Part shown: positions 1 through 9,815 of the stretch, piece after piece
Position numbering within the stretch: the first letter of the stretch is position 1
Layout: every line of letters starts with the position of its first letter
Assembly: GCA_001792895.1 (NCBI GenBank)
Contig: MARA01000069.1
Coordinates: forward strand, 59,465-123,464
Direction: 5' to 3'
Length of the DNA stretch: 64,000 nucleotides
Source: Lentinus brumalis
Lineage: Eukaryota > Basidiomycota > Agaricomycetes > Polyporales > Polyporaceae
Translations under genes and position numbers: made by a program
The notes under the pieces: model-generated
Told to the model about the DNA's origin: nothing
What the model saw: only the letters and a program-made list of their open reading frames with translations
Databases searched by the model: none

Positions 1-177
1 GTGTGCATGCGACTGTGTCTGAACAGCGCGACGGGTGGGCCCATGGGTACAATTGTTCGGCGCCGCCTTCGACTCTTCGACTATTCAAGCCGGGATAGAA
101 GCAGTGTACAAGAAACGTATCGTATGGTATAAATACAGTAGCATCAAACTATCCTCGCCTATATCCCAGAATCAATG

Positions 178-2969
178 CTATGTCCCGGCATGGAGCTCCT
201 CATCCGGATGTGAACCAACAGTGATGTCCACCACACTACCGTCGCCCTCCGCGTCCGTTCCGGCGTCCGCGAAGCGCACTTGGTGCAGGTCGACCTTCTC
301 GTTAAACGACGCCGGCTCGCCCTGCACGCGCTCTCCGAGCTCGAGTCCCAGCTTCTCGTCGTCGCCTTCGTCCTCGAGCGGCTCCTCGACGATCGCACCC
401 TGGTCGCGGATGACAGACCATGTCTGCTCGGCGACGGCGAGGTTCTGCCCTGCGCTGATCGCCTTGACGATCTGGCCCTCGTGGTGCGCGTGCAGCGTGC
501 GCCGGAGAGAGCGGGTGACGAAGGTGGAAAGTACGCGCAGCGGCCATTCCGGCGGGATCATGGAGATGACCTGGAAACAGGCGTGAGGTTAGCACCGTCA
601 TCCGCATCCGCATCAACGGAGACGTACGTCCACCACGTCCAGGTTCATAGCTTGTGAGTTCAGCAACTGAGCCGTGCGATCCGCCGTTGCTTCCCTGCAT
701 AGTCCTCCTCAGCCTCGGTCAGCGGAGTGCGGGCAGCGGACGTACCCTCCGCTCATGTACACCTCTAGCAAGATCATGACCAGATCCTTCTTCACCTCAT
801 CGTCAACCGTCTTCTGCCGCTTTATCGGCATCGGACCTGCCTTAGCGGATTTGCCTGGGGCAGCGAGAGGTGTGACGAGGGTTGCCCACGGCTGGAGCCC
901 CGAACGCTCCCCGATTTGCTGCGCCGTCTTCGCAGGAACGACCTCACCGCCGAGCGTGCAGTACGCCTCGGCGGAAGTGGCGTCGTTCATGTCATGCACA
1001 AGGATGGAGAGCGCAGAGCGGTGATTACCAAGCTGTGGACGGGGAGCATAGCTTGGAGTTAGGGACATCCCGACGGTATCAGGGTACTGAATTGCGTACC
1101 TTTCCCTCGAGGATGGCAGACTCAAGTCTGAGGACTTTGGCGTGTGGGGAGAGGCGCGTGCGCACGGCGTCGGGCTCATACAGTGTGGAACCCTGGAGAA
1201 AAAGCACGGTCTTTAGTCGTACACGTTTAGACTCGGCGTCCGGTGTTGTTGAGGCGAAGTAGGAAATAAATGATGTATCAGAGCGGCTGGAAGAGTACGA
1301 CGCAGCTGGAGCGAATGTGAGCAATGTGGATCACACGGTGACAGGTCCGACGCACTCACCTTTCGCTCGCCATAGCTTCGATATCGACTCGTCCGCGAGG
1401 CATGACTTTAGCTGATCGACATACGACAATGCGAGTTGTGAGTGCAGCTCCGGGTCCTGTGCTACGTATGAGTTCCGATGGAGACATCATAATGCGTTGC
1501 TCACGTGCCTGACTTCGTCGTAGGACGACGAGGTGTTCCAGCAGCTGTTCACCCGCTGTTGGGCTTGCCTCGCGAATTTGCTGGAGCAGTAATCGGTCGT
1601 CTTCTGCTCTCCGTTTTGAAGGCAGAGTAGATAGCAACAGCTGCGCGCGGTGGTCAGCCCAGACAGCTACGTCACATTCCAACGAACGAACCTTCAAAGC
1701 ACGTTCAGAATCCTTCTTCACCAACCACGCAGTCCATCGCTGAATTGATGCTCGGTCTTTCCGGTCGCTCAGCAGGTCAAATATTCGAGTGAGCGGATCG
1801 TGGACTTCAGGGTCCTGCCACTGTCCGTCTGCAAGTTTTGACCAAGCACGCAGCAGCTTCTCATCGTCACCGTGCCGTTGATAGAGTTTGCAGAGGACAC
1901 CTATGTGTCGCGAGTCCACCAGGACAGGCTCGATCTCAGGAACTACCACCGAGTTCGGCTGGTCGATCAGAGCGGACAGATCGGGCAGCTTCCCCGACGC
2001 GACGTGAAGCTTGGCCAGCACAGTGTCGACGACCTATAGCTTTGTCAGCGCGCCTACGTCCGTAGGCCAACGAAGGAAACGCACCATCCGCATGGCCTCC
2101 ACATGCGGCGTCGCTGCCTCCACCGCGAGTTTCCGCCTCCACTTGCGCAGATAGGACTCGAGCATGTCGCGCGCGGTCATGCTGAGGATGTTTCGCAATT
2201 CAACCGTGGGAGGGGCCTCGCGCGTGTTCGGGGAGAGATGCGGGGAGTAGTTCCTGACTAGGTTTTGCGCAACTACATCAGTCCCGACGGGAGACGGCAG
2301 GTGGCGGGTAATGGGCCGGGATAGAGAGAAATAGAAGTCAATAGAGGGTGAATTGGTGGGGCCCAGCAGAAGAGAGAGACGGACGCGACGACCATGACAG
2401 TGTGCGGTGCGGAGGTGGGCGTGGCGGTGGTAAAGAGAGAAGTTTATGGCACAAATACTATCCGAAGTCAAGGTGCGGGGCAAGGGGACACTCACTGATG
2501 TCGTCCACGGAGTCCTCCTGCGGCATGTGCTCTGCGACGCCAGCCATCACGTCCACGGTGTCCTCTTCGCTGAAGAGGTTCCCGCGCAGCTCCGGGTAGT
2601 AACTGACGAGGACTCTGGGGTCGAGTTCGCCTTCGTACAGGCGATTCCCTGCATCTTCAAAGAGTGTCTCGGTGAAGCATTGGAAGCCCAGACGTTGGTT
2701 CACGTAGCGCAACTCGTCGAGCTATGAAGGCTTGAGGATGGTGCGGTGGGTGGGGCAGATGCGCTCACCTCATGCCTGTCCGCCGTCAACAGTGACTGCA
2801 GCTTCTTCCGCTGCTGCTCTGCAAGGTCCGCCACATCTTCGAGTCTGTGCGCGAGGAGTAGTGCGTCCGCCTGTGAGATTAGCGTGGAGGGTAGGAGTGC
2901 TTGCACGGCATTCGACCCGAGCACTAGCACATTCGCCCTAGGGAAGTTCGGATATTGTAGGGTAGCCAT
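178..2969 (-). CDS. VPS3: Vps3/TGFBRAP1-like protein, C-terminal (Vps39-like) half
   Basis: This is the second half of a CORVET tethering-complex subunit acting in endosome/vacuole membrane fusion. Exons read from about 2.95 kb down to a stop at 178. Recognisable blocks in order are NVLVLGSNAVQALLPSTLIS (just after a CNH domain in this family), ELDPRVLVSYYPELRGNLF, a Vps39 domain-1-like helical repeat region (1356-2021, with LLEHLVVLRRS), a domain-2 block with ALSILVHDMNDATSAEAYCT, and a C-terminal block with WPLRVLSTFVTRSLRRTLHA. The family normally carries an N-terminal CNH domain. It is absent here but lies 5 kb upstream on the same strand (7927-9396). The first exon probably starts at the acceptor near 2937. 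An in-frame ATG at 2969 would allow an independent CNH-less product. Family assignment is confident; whether the two halves are spliced together is not known. Confidence 0.75.
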
Positions 2970-3023
2970 CACAAGCTCATAGTGTCGTATATGCGACACA
3001 AATGTGGTGACTTCGACAAGGAC

Positions 3024-3049
3024 GAGGAGGAGGAGGAGGAGGAGGAGGA
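3024..3049. repeat. GAG trinucleotide microsatellite
   Basis: About eight uninterrupted GAG units, just inside the left edge of the block that splits the Vps3-like gene. On the - strand it would read as poly-leucine, but it lies outside the homologous exons and is probably noncoding. Confidence 0.85.
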
Positions 3050-3146
3050 TTGATTGTCGTGGTTGAGACGAGGTTATGACGAGGTATAAGCGCGTAAACG
3101 TTGGACTAGGCGCCCATAAAGCCTTCATTAATGAATGATCTCCGCT

Positions 3147-3162
3147 AACCACCGTACCATAA
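3147..3162. repeat. Left target-site duplication of the LINE copy
   Basis: Sixteen bases (aaccaccgtaccataa), identical to 3723-3738 directly after the poly(A) tract. Confidence 0.85.
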
Positions 3163-3722
3163 TCCCGCCTTCCGTCGCTTCCGCCATACTGGGTCGTTCC
3201 CGCTGAAGCGCCTCGGAGGACGCCCTACCCTAGTAGCACGGTTCATCCGATGCATCACCAATCACGCTCCCACCGGTCAATATCGAGACAGGTTTCGCTA
3301 TCGCCATCGTGAACCAACGATGTGCATTCTCCACTCCGGCCCACCCGCATACCACACCCGCGAACACGTCCTGTTCCGGTGCGACTACTACACGCGCAAG
3401 TATGCATATTCATGCATCGAAGAGCTCCTGCAGTCGCTGGACCCCTTCTACGACATTCAACGCTTCCTCCTGGACAATCCGACTGCGCTGTCCTTTGAGG
3501 ACGCCCCGGATTACTCCTAGGAGGACGTGGACACTTTCTGTTACGCGCACGTGAGGGCGATTGCACGGTTTAACTCTATCCTAGAGTTTGTAGACTACAC
3601 GTATGTTTGCGAGGGACATTGGAAAACCTCGCACTTCCGCAGACGGCTGTATAAGCACTGCGTACTCCTGTAGTGTAGCGTATGAATGATACAATACACT
3701 TGTTGATCCAAAAAAAAAAAAA
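3163..3722 (+). mobile_element. 5'-truncated non-LTR retrotransposon (LINE) with poly(A) tail
   Basis: The element ends in about 14 A (3711-3724) and is flanked by perfect copies of a 16-base target duplication, aaccaccgtaccataa, at 3147-3162 and 3723-3738. These are the marks of target-primed reverse transcription. Its interior translates from about 3240 as the C-terminal end of a LINE ORF2: a block like ITNHAPTGQYRDRF, then a tail with REHVLFRCDYY, which resembles the C-terminal zinc-knuckle/hydrophobic tail found after the reverse transcriptase in fungal LINEs. One in-frame stop (3517-3519) interrupts it, and reading continues in the same frame to a stop near 3670. Reverse transcriptase and endonuclease are absent, so the copy cannot move by itself. 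The intact target duplication suggests a fairly recent insertion. Confidence 0.8.
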
Positions 3723-3738
3723 AACCACCGTACCATAA
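3723..3738. repeat. Right target-site duplication of the LINE copy
   Basis: Exact copy of 3147-3162. Its first two A residues overlap the poly(A) tail, so the true duplication is 14-16 bp. Confidence 0.85.
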
Positions 3739-4286
3739 CGGGCAAAGGAACATCTGCATAGAGTAGTTCATACTTACTCGGACTCGATGTCAGGATGCAA
3801 TGTATCTTAACCTTGCCATCCTATCTGAAGAGCGCATGTCCTCCAACAGGAAAGCACCATCCCCGTGGGCCGTTCCACGTTACAACTTGACTGTACTACT
3901 CCTAAGTAATACTTACCTCCGAGTCGGAAATGTGCACCTCTCATGTCTTCACGAGTGCGAAGGGTAGGATCTGCATGACTTGTGAATTATCTCGCGAAGG
4001 TTCGTAATATTGCTAACTTAAATATGTACATGGACCAGTAGGTACATCGAGAGCGTTAGAGCATAATACAGTGCGTCAGTATACGTGATGAGCGTGAAAG
4101 CGTTAGATAGCGTATGCGAAAAGCAGAATGCGAATATATGAGAACGCTGAGCCGAGATCGTAACATTGATTGCTCGTCAGTATAGAGCAGCGCCGACAAC
4201 CTACGAAGCGGCGCTGCAAGAGCGTTGCAAGCCTGTTGCAAATCGCCATGTACGATGGCGTTTTGACCGTGTCTCCGTCAACCGCG
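3739..4286. other. Intergenic, no gene seen
   Basis: Lies between the LINE copy and the stop codon of the DUF6699 gene. Only short, unconvincing open frames are present. No CNH-domain coding sequence was found here, although the Vps3-like gene would need it directly upstream. Confidence 0.5.
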
Positions 4287-7200
4287 TCACCTTCGGCGCG
4301 TCGACACGAGTTTGGGTACGACATAGTGCTGCTTCTTGGGGATAAGCCCCAAGTTAAGCTGGAACGTCCCGTTGGCATTGTGGGTGACCCACATGCCCCA
4401 AAACATATGCCTCTCGCCGAGGCAATCGACGCGGCGTATACCCCGCGCCCATTCGACTTGAGGGATCCCGTGATGCTTTCGGCATCGCTGTTCGAACGCC
4501 AGCTTCACTCGCCGCCACACATCCGGAAAGTCGCGCTCGATCACGTCCGCCTCATGCGGTAAGAGGGGCTGCTGGAAGTACTCGAAGAGCCCTTCGATGA
4601 TGTCCCCGAAGGACACCTTGCCATTCTCGCCTTTGTCGATGACGATTGGGCCCCAGTAGTTGAGCAGGTTGAGGTTGTTCGCGCTGTACGCAATGTGCAC
4701 GCGCGGGACCGGCGGGTGCGTCGCAATGTCCTTGAACTTGTCCTGTGCTTTCACGACGACCGCGCGCGCCGCGATCCGCCTCGCAGTCTCCGGCGGGTGG
4801 CGAATGTCCCACAAGAGCCAGGGTACAACGGCGTTGCCTGGGTTGGGCATGAGATAGGGATGGAGCAAGGGAATCGCGCCATAAGGAGAAGTCGGCAGGA
4901 CTGCGGCGCCGATCCCAGAGCTGGGACTGGGGAGCCCGATCGCGGAGCCATACGGAGTCGGGAACAGCGCGTGCGTCGGACCAGCCCTCACGCTACCCAT
5001 GATATCGACGTACGCCTGTGCGCCTATGAGTGGCCCGCCAGGAGGCCATGCCGGTGGCTGCCAGCCTTCTGGTACTGTGCCTGGCAGAGGGAATCCATTC
5101 ATACGGCTTGCGGCTGCTGCGTCGAGCTGGCTCGCAGGCAATGACGCTAGATCAAAAAAGGTGGCCGGAGAGACAGTCGGATGCGGCTGGGGGTGTGGTG
5201 ACCAGAAAAATTGAGGATATAGTACTGGGAAGCCTCCCTGCGCAGGAGTTGCTACCGGGGCAAAGGGTGCACCTCGTGCCGGAACACCGGGATGATATCC
5301 CGGATACGGCCCTCCCCCACCAGTATATGCTGGAGGTATGAATGGCTGGGGTGGGAATGGGGCTGGCTGAGGTAAGGAGGGCGGCCTCGATGGAGGCGGA
5401 GTCGGGATAACGGGTGGGGCACCGGGGTACGTACCGTCAGGTATGACGGGAACATTTGTTACGAAGTCGCGAGGTCGACGCTCTCGAGGCGGAGGCGGCA
5501 CGACCGGAGGGGCCGCAGCAGCCTCACGCCGGCGACGTTCCCTAGGCCGATCTGGGACCACTGGAGGTTCTGGCGCGAGCTCGCGTCGCCGTCGTCTCTC
5601 TCGAGGTGGGCTTGGCTCGGGTGGTATCACGGGTGGTGGCGACTACGGCGAGGATGAGGACGGGTAAGGTAAACGCACGCATGATTACTCACATCCTCTG
5701 GCGCCGCTGCCCTCCGAGGGCGTTCGACTGGTCGAGGCGCACCACGAGCTGTACCCTGATCAGTATGGATAAGTGGGACGCAATCGCCCCTTCGACGCAC
5801 TTTGCGATGCATTACTCCGATTCGTCGCTCTTGATGCGTTCTGCATCCTGTCTGGTTGGATCGGAGGTTGGTGGACGACCGGCCGGTTGCGGGCCACAGC
5901 TTGTTGGTAAATCGGACACTGGAAATTGTGCGCGCCGGGAACATGACAGTGCGGGCAGCTTGCCCAGTATTGGTGTTGTTGAGCTGGTACCTGCACGTAC
6001 TGCACGTTCTGGGGAATATACCAGGCAGCCTGGGCCGCAGCCTGCTGCGCTTCAGATGGGGGAGTCGGCAGAGGACGGATTTGCTGATACCCTTGATGCG
6101 CAGCATAGGACCCTCGGGAACCGGAACGACTATTGGCGTCCGTATTCGCCCTCGCCCTCGCTTCTGTGACACAAGGCGCCATGCGTCGTAAGCAGCCTAG
6201 CAGCAGACGCACTGGTTTACAATAGCGGGGCGCACCCTCTATGTCTGGATCGTACGGGATTGGCGGTGCTTGGTTTGACGGGGCTACAACATGAATTTAG
6301 ACTCGGCCGAATGGGTGGACATGAACTCGGAAGGTGGATCGGGTTGACAGTGGAGCAATGGGGAAGAGCAGATAGTGATGCGTACCTCGTGGCGTTTGTG
6401 GTCGGTAGGAACCGAAACCATACTCGCGATGCCCTGGTGTCCACTGCGGGTCTGAGGGGCCCCAGTCAAATGGATGGTATATGTCGACCATCGGATTCTG
6501 GGCTGTGGGCGCAGCTGGTGCTTGTGCGGGCGCAGGGGGAGCGGTGGCGGTAGCGAGAGTAGTAGCACGTGCGGGGACAACGCTGACTGCTGGCGTAGCT
6601 TGTGCAGCAGGGGGCGGAGGGAGCGGGGCGTCGGGCGGGGTGATGGAGGATCGCGAGCGGGAGCTGTGGCAGATGAGGATGGAGCAGTATTAAAGGCAGG
6701 GTTCAAATGTGATTGAGAGTAGAATCGCCGTTCGTGCTGTTCACGCGTGCCAGTCTGCCCGGGTGCCGCATTAGCATCATTGGGTCTACGATCAGCGGCG
6801 GCACTCTGGGCGAAAGATTCATTCCTTCCGCCACGCTGGGCCTGGGGCACCCGAGCGCCTCGGACGCCATCGATCGGCACGTTGCCATCGTGTCGTGCTG
6901 GTACAGTATTGATACCGTGCTCCGGAGTGGCACCTGCCTGTGCTTCTCTTGCTCGAGGCACCGGGAGGGAGTCCGTGGGCGGCTGGATGACTTGAATGTC
7001 GTACTGAGGGACCGTCCCATCCGGCGATGGCGTCGCGAAGTACCAGTTCTGTATGATCTGAACGTGAGTAGGTCGCCGCCTTCGCTCGGCATCTTGCTCA
7101 TCGGGCAAGGGCGGCGGCGTAGGGAGCGAGTTGCCGACAACTTCTCTGGAACGTGAGACAACGCGGCGGGAACGTGATAAGATTGGACGCCTTGAAGAAG

Positions 7201-7297
7201 ATAGAATGTGACCCGGAAGCTCACCTGTGAGTTTGGTACCCGTATCTGGGGTGGGGGACTGGACGACGCCGTCATGAGGACGCGCAGAATCCGTCAT
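4287..7297 (-). CDS. DUF6699 domain protein with long proline-rich N-terminus
   Basis: The C-terminal exon (4287-5630) encodes a proline- and arginine-rich stretch followed by a DUF6699-type domain: VPWLLWDIRHPPETARRI, then THPPVPRVHI, then GDIIEGLFEYFQQPLL, then RRVDCLGERHMFWGM. DUF6699 is very common in Agaricomycetes; its function is unknown. Upstream exons lie at about 5760-6212 (a short cysteine/histidine motif CPHCHVPGAHNFQC) and 6390-7297 (proline/serine-rich, low complexity). The first ATG at 7297 starts MTDSARPHDG. The reading frame changes near 6.6-6.7 kb without a clear intron, so either a splice site was missed or a one-base shift exists. The gene lies wholly inside the block splitting the Vps3-like gene and on the same strand. 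Confidence 0.65.
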
Positions 7298-7926
7298 TGT
7301 GATCGACAAGACACGATCGAACGTGGAGGTATCCCGGAGCGCAGGCACGGTAGCAGCAGACTAGTGAGCTCATTCTCAGTGGCGCACGGCCTTATGTAGG
7401 CCTGCATCCTCCTGCAGGATGTGATGTCTTTTGTGTACTCGATCCAGAGACCGGTGTTCGAGTTACCCGAAAGAGATGTTGGCAGGATCGTCCATGGCCG
7501 TTGTACCTGTCTTCAGGAGTTTGCTCGGACCTCTAGCAAGCTCTTGACGAGTGCAGACAACAACAATAACGAACATGGTGTTGTCAGGGTGCGGGATGGT
7601 GGAAGACAACAGACGGTGCGAAAACAAGAGGCGCGTAGCTCCTTGGTAGCCTCCTGGCAACATGCACAAGCGCCATGATGGCACATCATCCCGGGCGCCC
7701 ATCCGACTTCTAGCTCCTTGCTTGTACCGACTTCAAGTTCCACATCGTGTTGTGGCGAAACTTCTGGCTACAGATCCTCAAAAGTATGTGACATGCACAG
7801 CTCATCGAGCTCCTCGACGCACCAGTCACTACTTAGTAGATACCCACGGGCGTATGGTTCAAAAGGTTGAAGCCAGTTACATTTGAACCGTGTCGGTATC
7901 AATCGACGCTACACGGTGAAATTGTT
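7298..7926. other. Upstream region of the DUF6699 gene, no gene seen
   Basis: About 630 bases between the DUF6699 start and the last CNH exon of the Vps3-like gene. Open frames are short and unconvincing. It presumably holds the DUF6699 promoter, with the edge of the inserted block somewhere inside. Confidence 0.45.
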
Positions 7927-9396
7927 TCACAGAGACGGGATATCTGGTACGGCCTCCAACTCCTGTTCCCTGCTCTTCGAATCGCCCCGAGCGGACTTCC
8001 TCACCAAACGCTGCGGTACCATGCGAAGCTTCTCCGACCGCTGCGTCGACGGAATGAAGAACCCATTCAGGCAAGAGATCAACGCCTTCCTATCGCCCGC
8101 GAGCGGCGAGGGCGCATCCGGGGGCCCAGGCACGACCTGCACAATAGTCTGCGTCTCGATGCTGTGGATCTCGATCGTCCCGTTGGGGAGCAGCGTCGTC
8201 ACATAAGGATAGTCCAGCGCTGCCGACCATAGCGGTCAGAAATCTGTGCTCACAACGGACACGCAAGACGACACGTACAGACTGCGTCGGGGTGGCTTGG
8301 CCACTCGAGCGTACCCCGGACTGGATCGCCGTCTCCGGTGATGAAGACCCCGATCGTGGTCGCACCTGTCCACGAGAGAATGAGGAACTCCTTCTCGCTG
8401 ATGACGGCGATAAGAGGTTTGACGACGACGGTGGGGTCGGGAGCCTGCGAGATCGGGAGGAGCTGGAGGAGCGATGCTGCGGCTAGGTCGACCATGTTGT
8501 AGAACTCCCGGTCTGCGACACAGAGATACTTCCCCGTACGTCGAGCAAAAGTCCCGCCCGAGGGAAGCGGGATCTCCTATGTATAGAGTACGCGGTGAGA
8601 CTGCAGGGTCGTCGGAAAGTGAGCTCGAGACGGACCTTCTGGAAGAAGAGCCGTTCTCGGAGACTGTAGAGAGCGATGTTGCTGCGCTTGATGACGCAGA
8701 ACTCGATCGGCTCGACCGGAACCGGGATGTCGTCCATGAACTGCGGTGGACGCCTCAGATGTTGCTCGTCCACGGCAAACGTCACGACGTTTCGGATCGG
8801 CTTGATCTGGTTGAGAGGTACCATGTCGAGGCTCGGGATGGTGTAGAAGTGTATTTGGTAGTCTGATTTGGTCATCGGGATCAATATTGCATTGCATGTG
8901 CACGAGTAACGAGATATACCAGAGAGAACCAGCGCTCTTGATATGCTCGGTGCAAGCACAATCTCGTCGACGGGCTTCTCATTTGGCACCGACTGCCGGG
9001 ACAGGAGCGTGTACGATTCTGGCTGTTCCTCAATCAGTCCACGTCACCTTCACCCTCGCACGCGCGAGCAATACTGACCGACTGGGCGTCGTTTGCTTGG
9101 AGAGCGAAGCGGAGAAGCTCGCCGTTAGAGCAACCGACATATATCTCCGAACCTGGATGGGAACACGTGTCAGTCCGAAGGTCTTAACCATTGCTGTGCA
9201 GTAAAACGTACCGATGGCTTGTGCGCATCGTATATGCACAGGGTGTCCCGCAGCTCCTGATAGAGTCGTCAGCAAAGCAGTCAGCTCCACTTCACCTCTC
9301 TCTGTACCTACGACTCAAGCTATCCACCACGCCGGACAGCAATGGTTGCAGCTGGTACGGTGGCACGTCAACCGGGTTCTGGGGTGCGTAGGTCAT
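7927..9396 (-). CDS. VPS3: Vps3/TGFBRAP1-like protein, N-terminal CNH-domain half
   Basis: This is the CNH (citron homology, beta-propeller) part of a CORVET subunit. The start ATG is at 9394-9396 (MTYAPQNPVDVPPYQLQPLL). An intron near 9212 separates it from SEIYVGCSNGELLRFALQ. Next come ESYTLLSRQSVPNEKPVDEI, then IHFYTIPSLDMVPLNQIKPI, VVTFAVDEQHLRRPP, IALYSLRERLFFQK, EIPLPSGG, FLILSWTGATTIGVFITGDG and TTLLPNGTIEIHSIETQTIV. Donor and acceptor sites join these blocks in frame, so no damage is visible. Coding similarity ends after RSEKLRMVPQRLVRKSARG, where the Vps39-like part should follow; that part lies at 178-2969. Read alone, the half would be a roughly 390-residue CNH-only protein ending at a stop at 7927. 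Confidence 0.75.
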
Positions 9397-9815
9397 CGCT
9401 AGTATCTCTGCTGGCTTATAACCACAACCTTCTAAAAGTGTCATGAGCGGAGCATTGAGAGAATCACGATGCCGCCCACGTACCCGTTCACGCTCCCGGC
9501 ACAAGCGACTCGGTGGTGGTCGTCAAAGAGCAGACTAAGCGCCTATGCGTGTGAAGCAGACGATTCAAAGTGTTTACTTGTGCCACTTACCCGATTATTG
9601 ATGTTCCGAGTCTTAAATTCCGCTCATCAAGGGTGCGACCGGTCGATTAACGTACAAGCAGCAACGACAGCAGAGCATATACAGCATACACGATCCGAAA
9701 CAGATACAGATACAGACTACAGACGGAATCCGGCCGACATATGTATACAGACGCGGTTCAACCGCAGGTCTCCAATGTCCTTCCTTTGCTTCATACAACC
9801 CGAGCCTCCGCCACA
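9397..9815. other. Intergenic between Vps3-like start and Sds23-like stop
   Basis: About 420 bases containing the Vps3-like promoter region and the 3' flank of the Sds23-like gene. No gene or clear element was recognised. Confidence 0.5.

Larger units (their letters stand above)
2970..7926. other. About 4.9-kb accessory block separating the two halves of the Vps3-like gene
   Basis: Exon homology to the Vps3-like family stops near 7.93 kb (after the block KALISCLNGFFIPSTQRSEK) and resumes near 2.95 kb, both on the - strand. The DNA between contains a GAG-triplet microsatellite (about 3024-3049), a LINE fragment, a DUF6699 gene and unassigned flanks. A possible donor (gtaccagata, about 7.94 kb) and acceptor (tag, 2938-2940) exist, so it could be a giant intron. 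A disruptive insertion or rearrangement is equally possible. No outer repeat or target duplication was found for the whole block. Confidence 0.6.

Noticed and set aside
4503..4812. Opposite-frame open frames over the DUF6699 and Tps2 exons
   Set aside because: GC-rich coding DNA leaves antisense frames open; only one frame carries family motifs.
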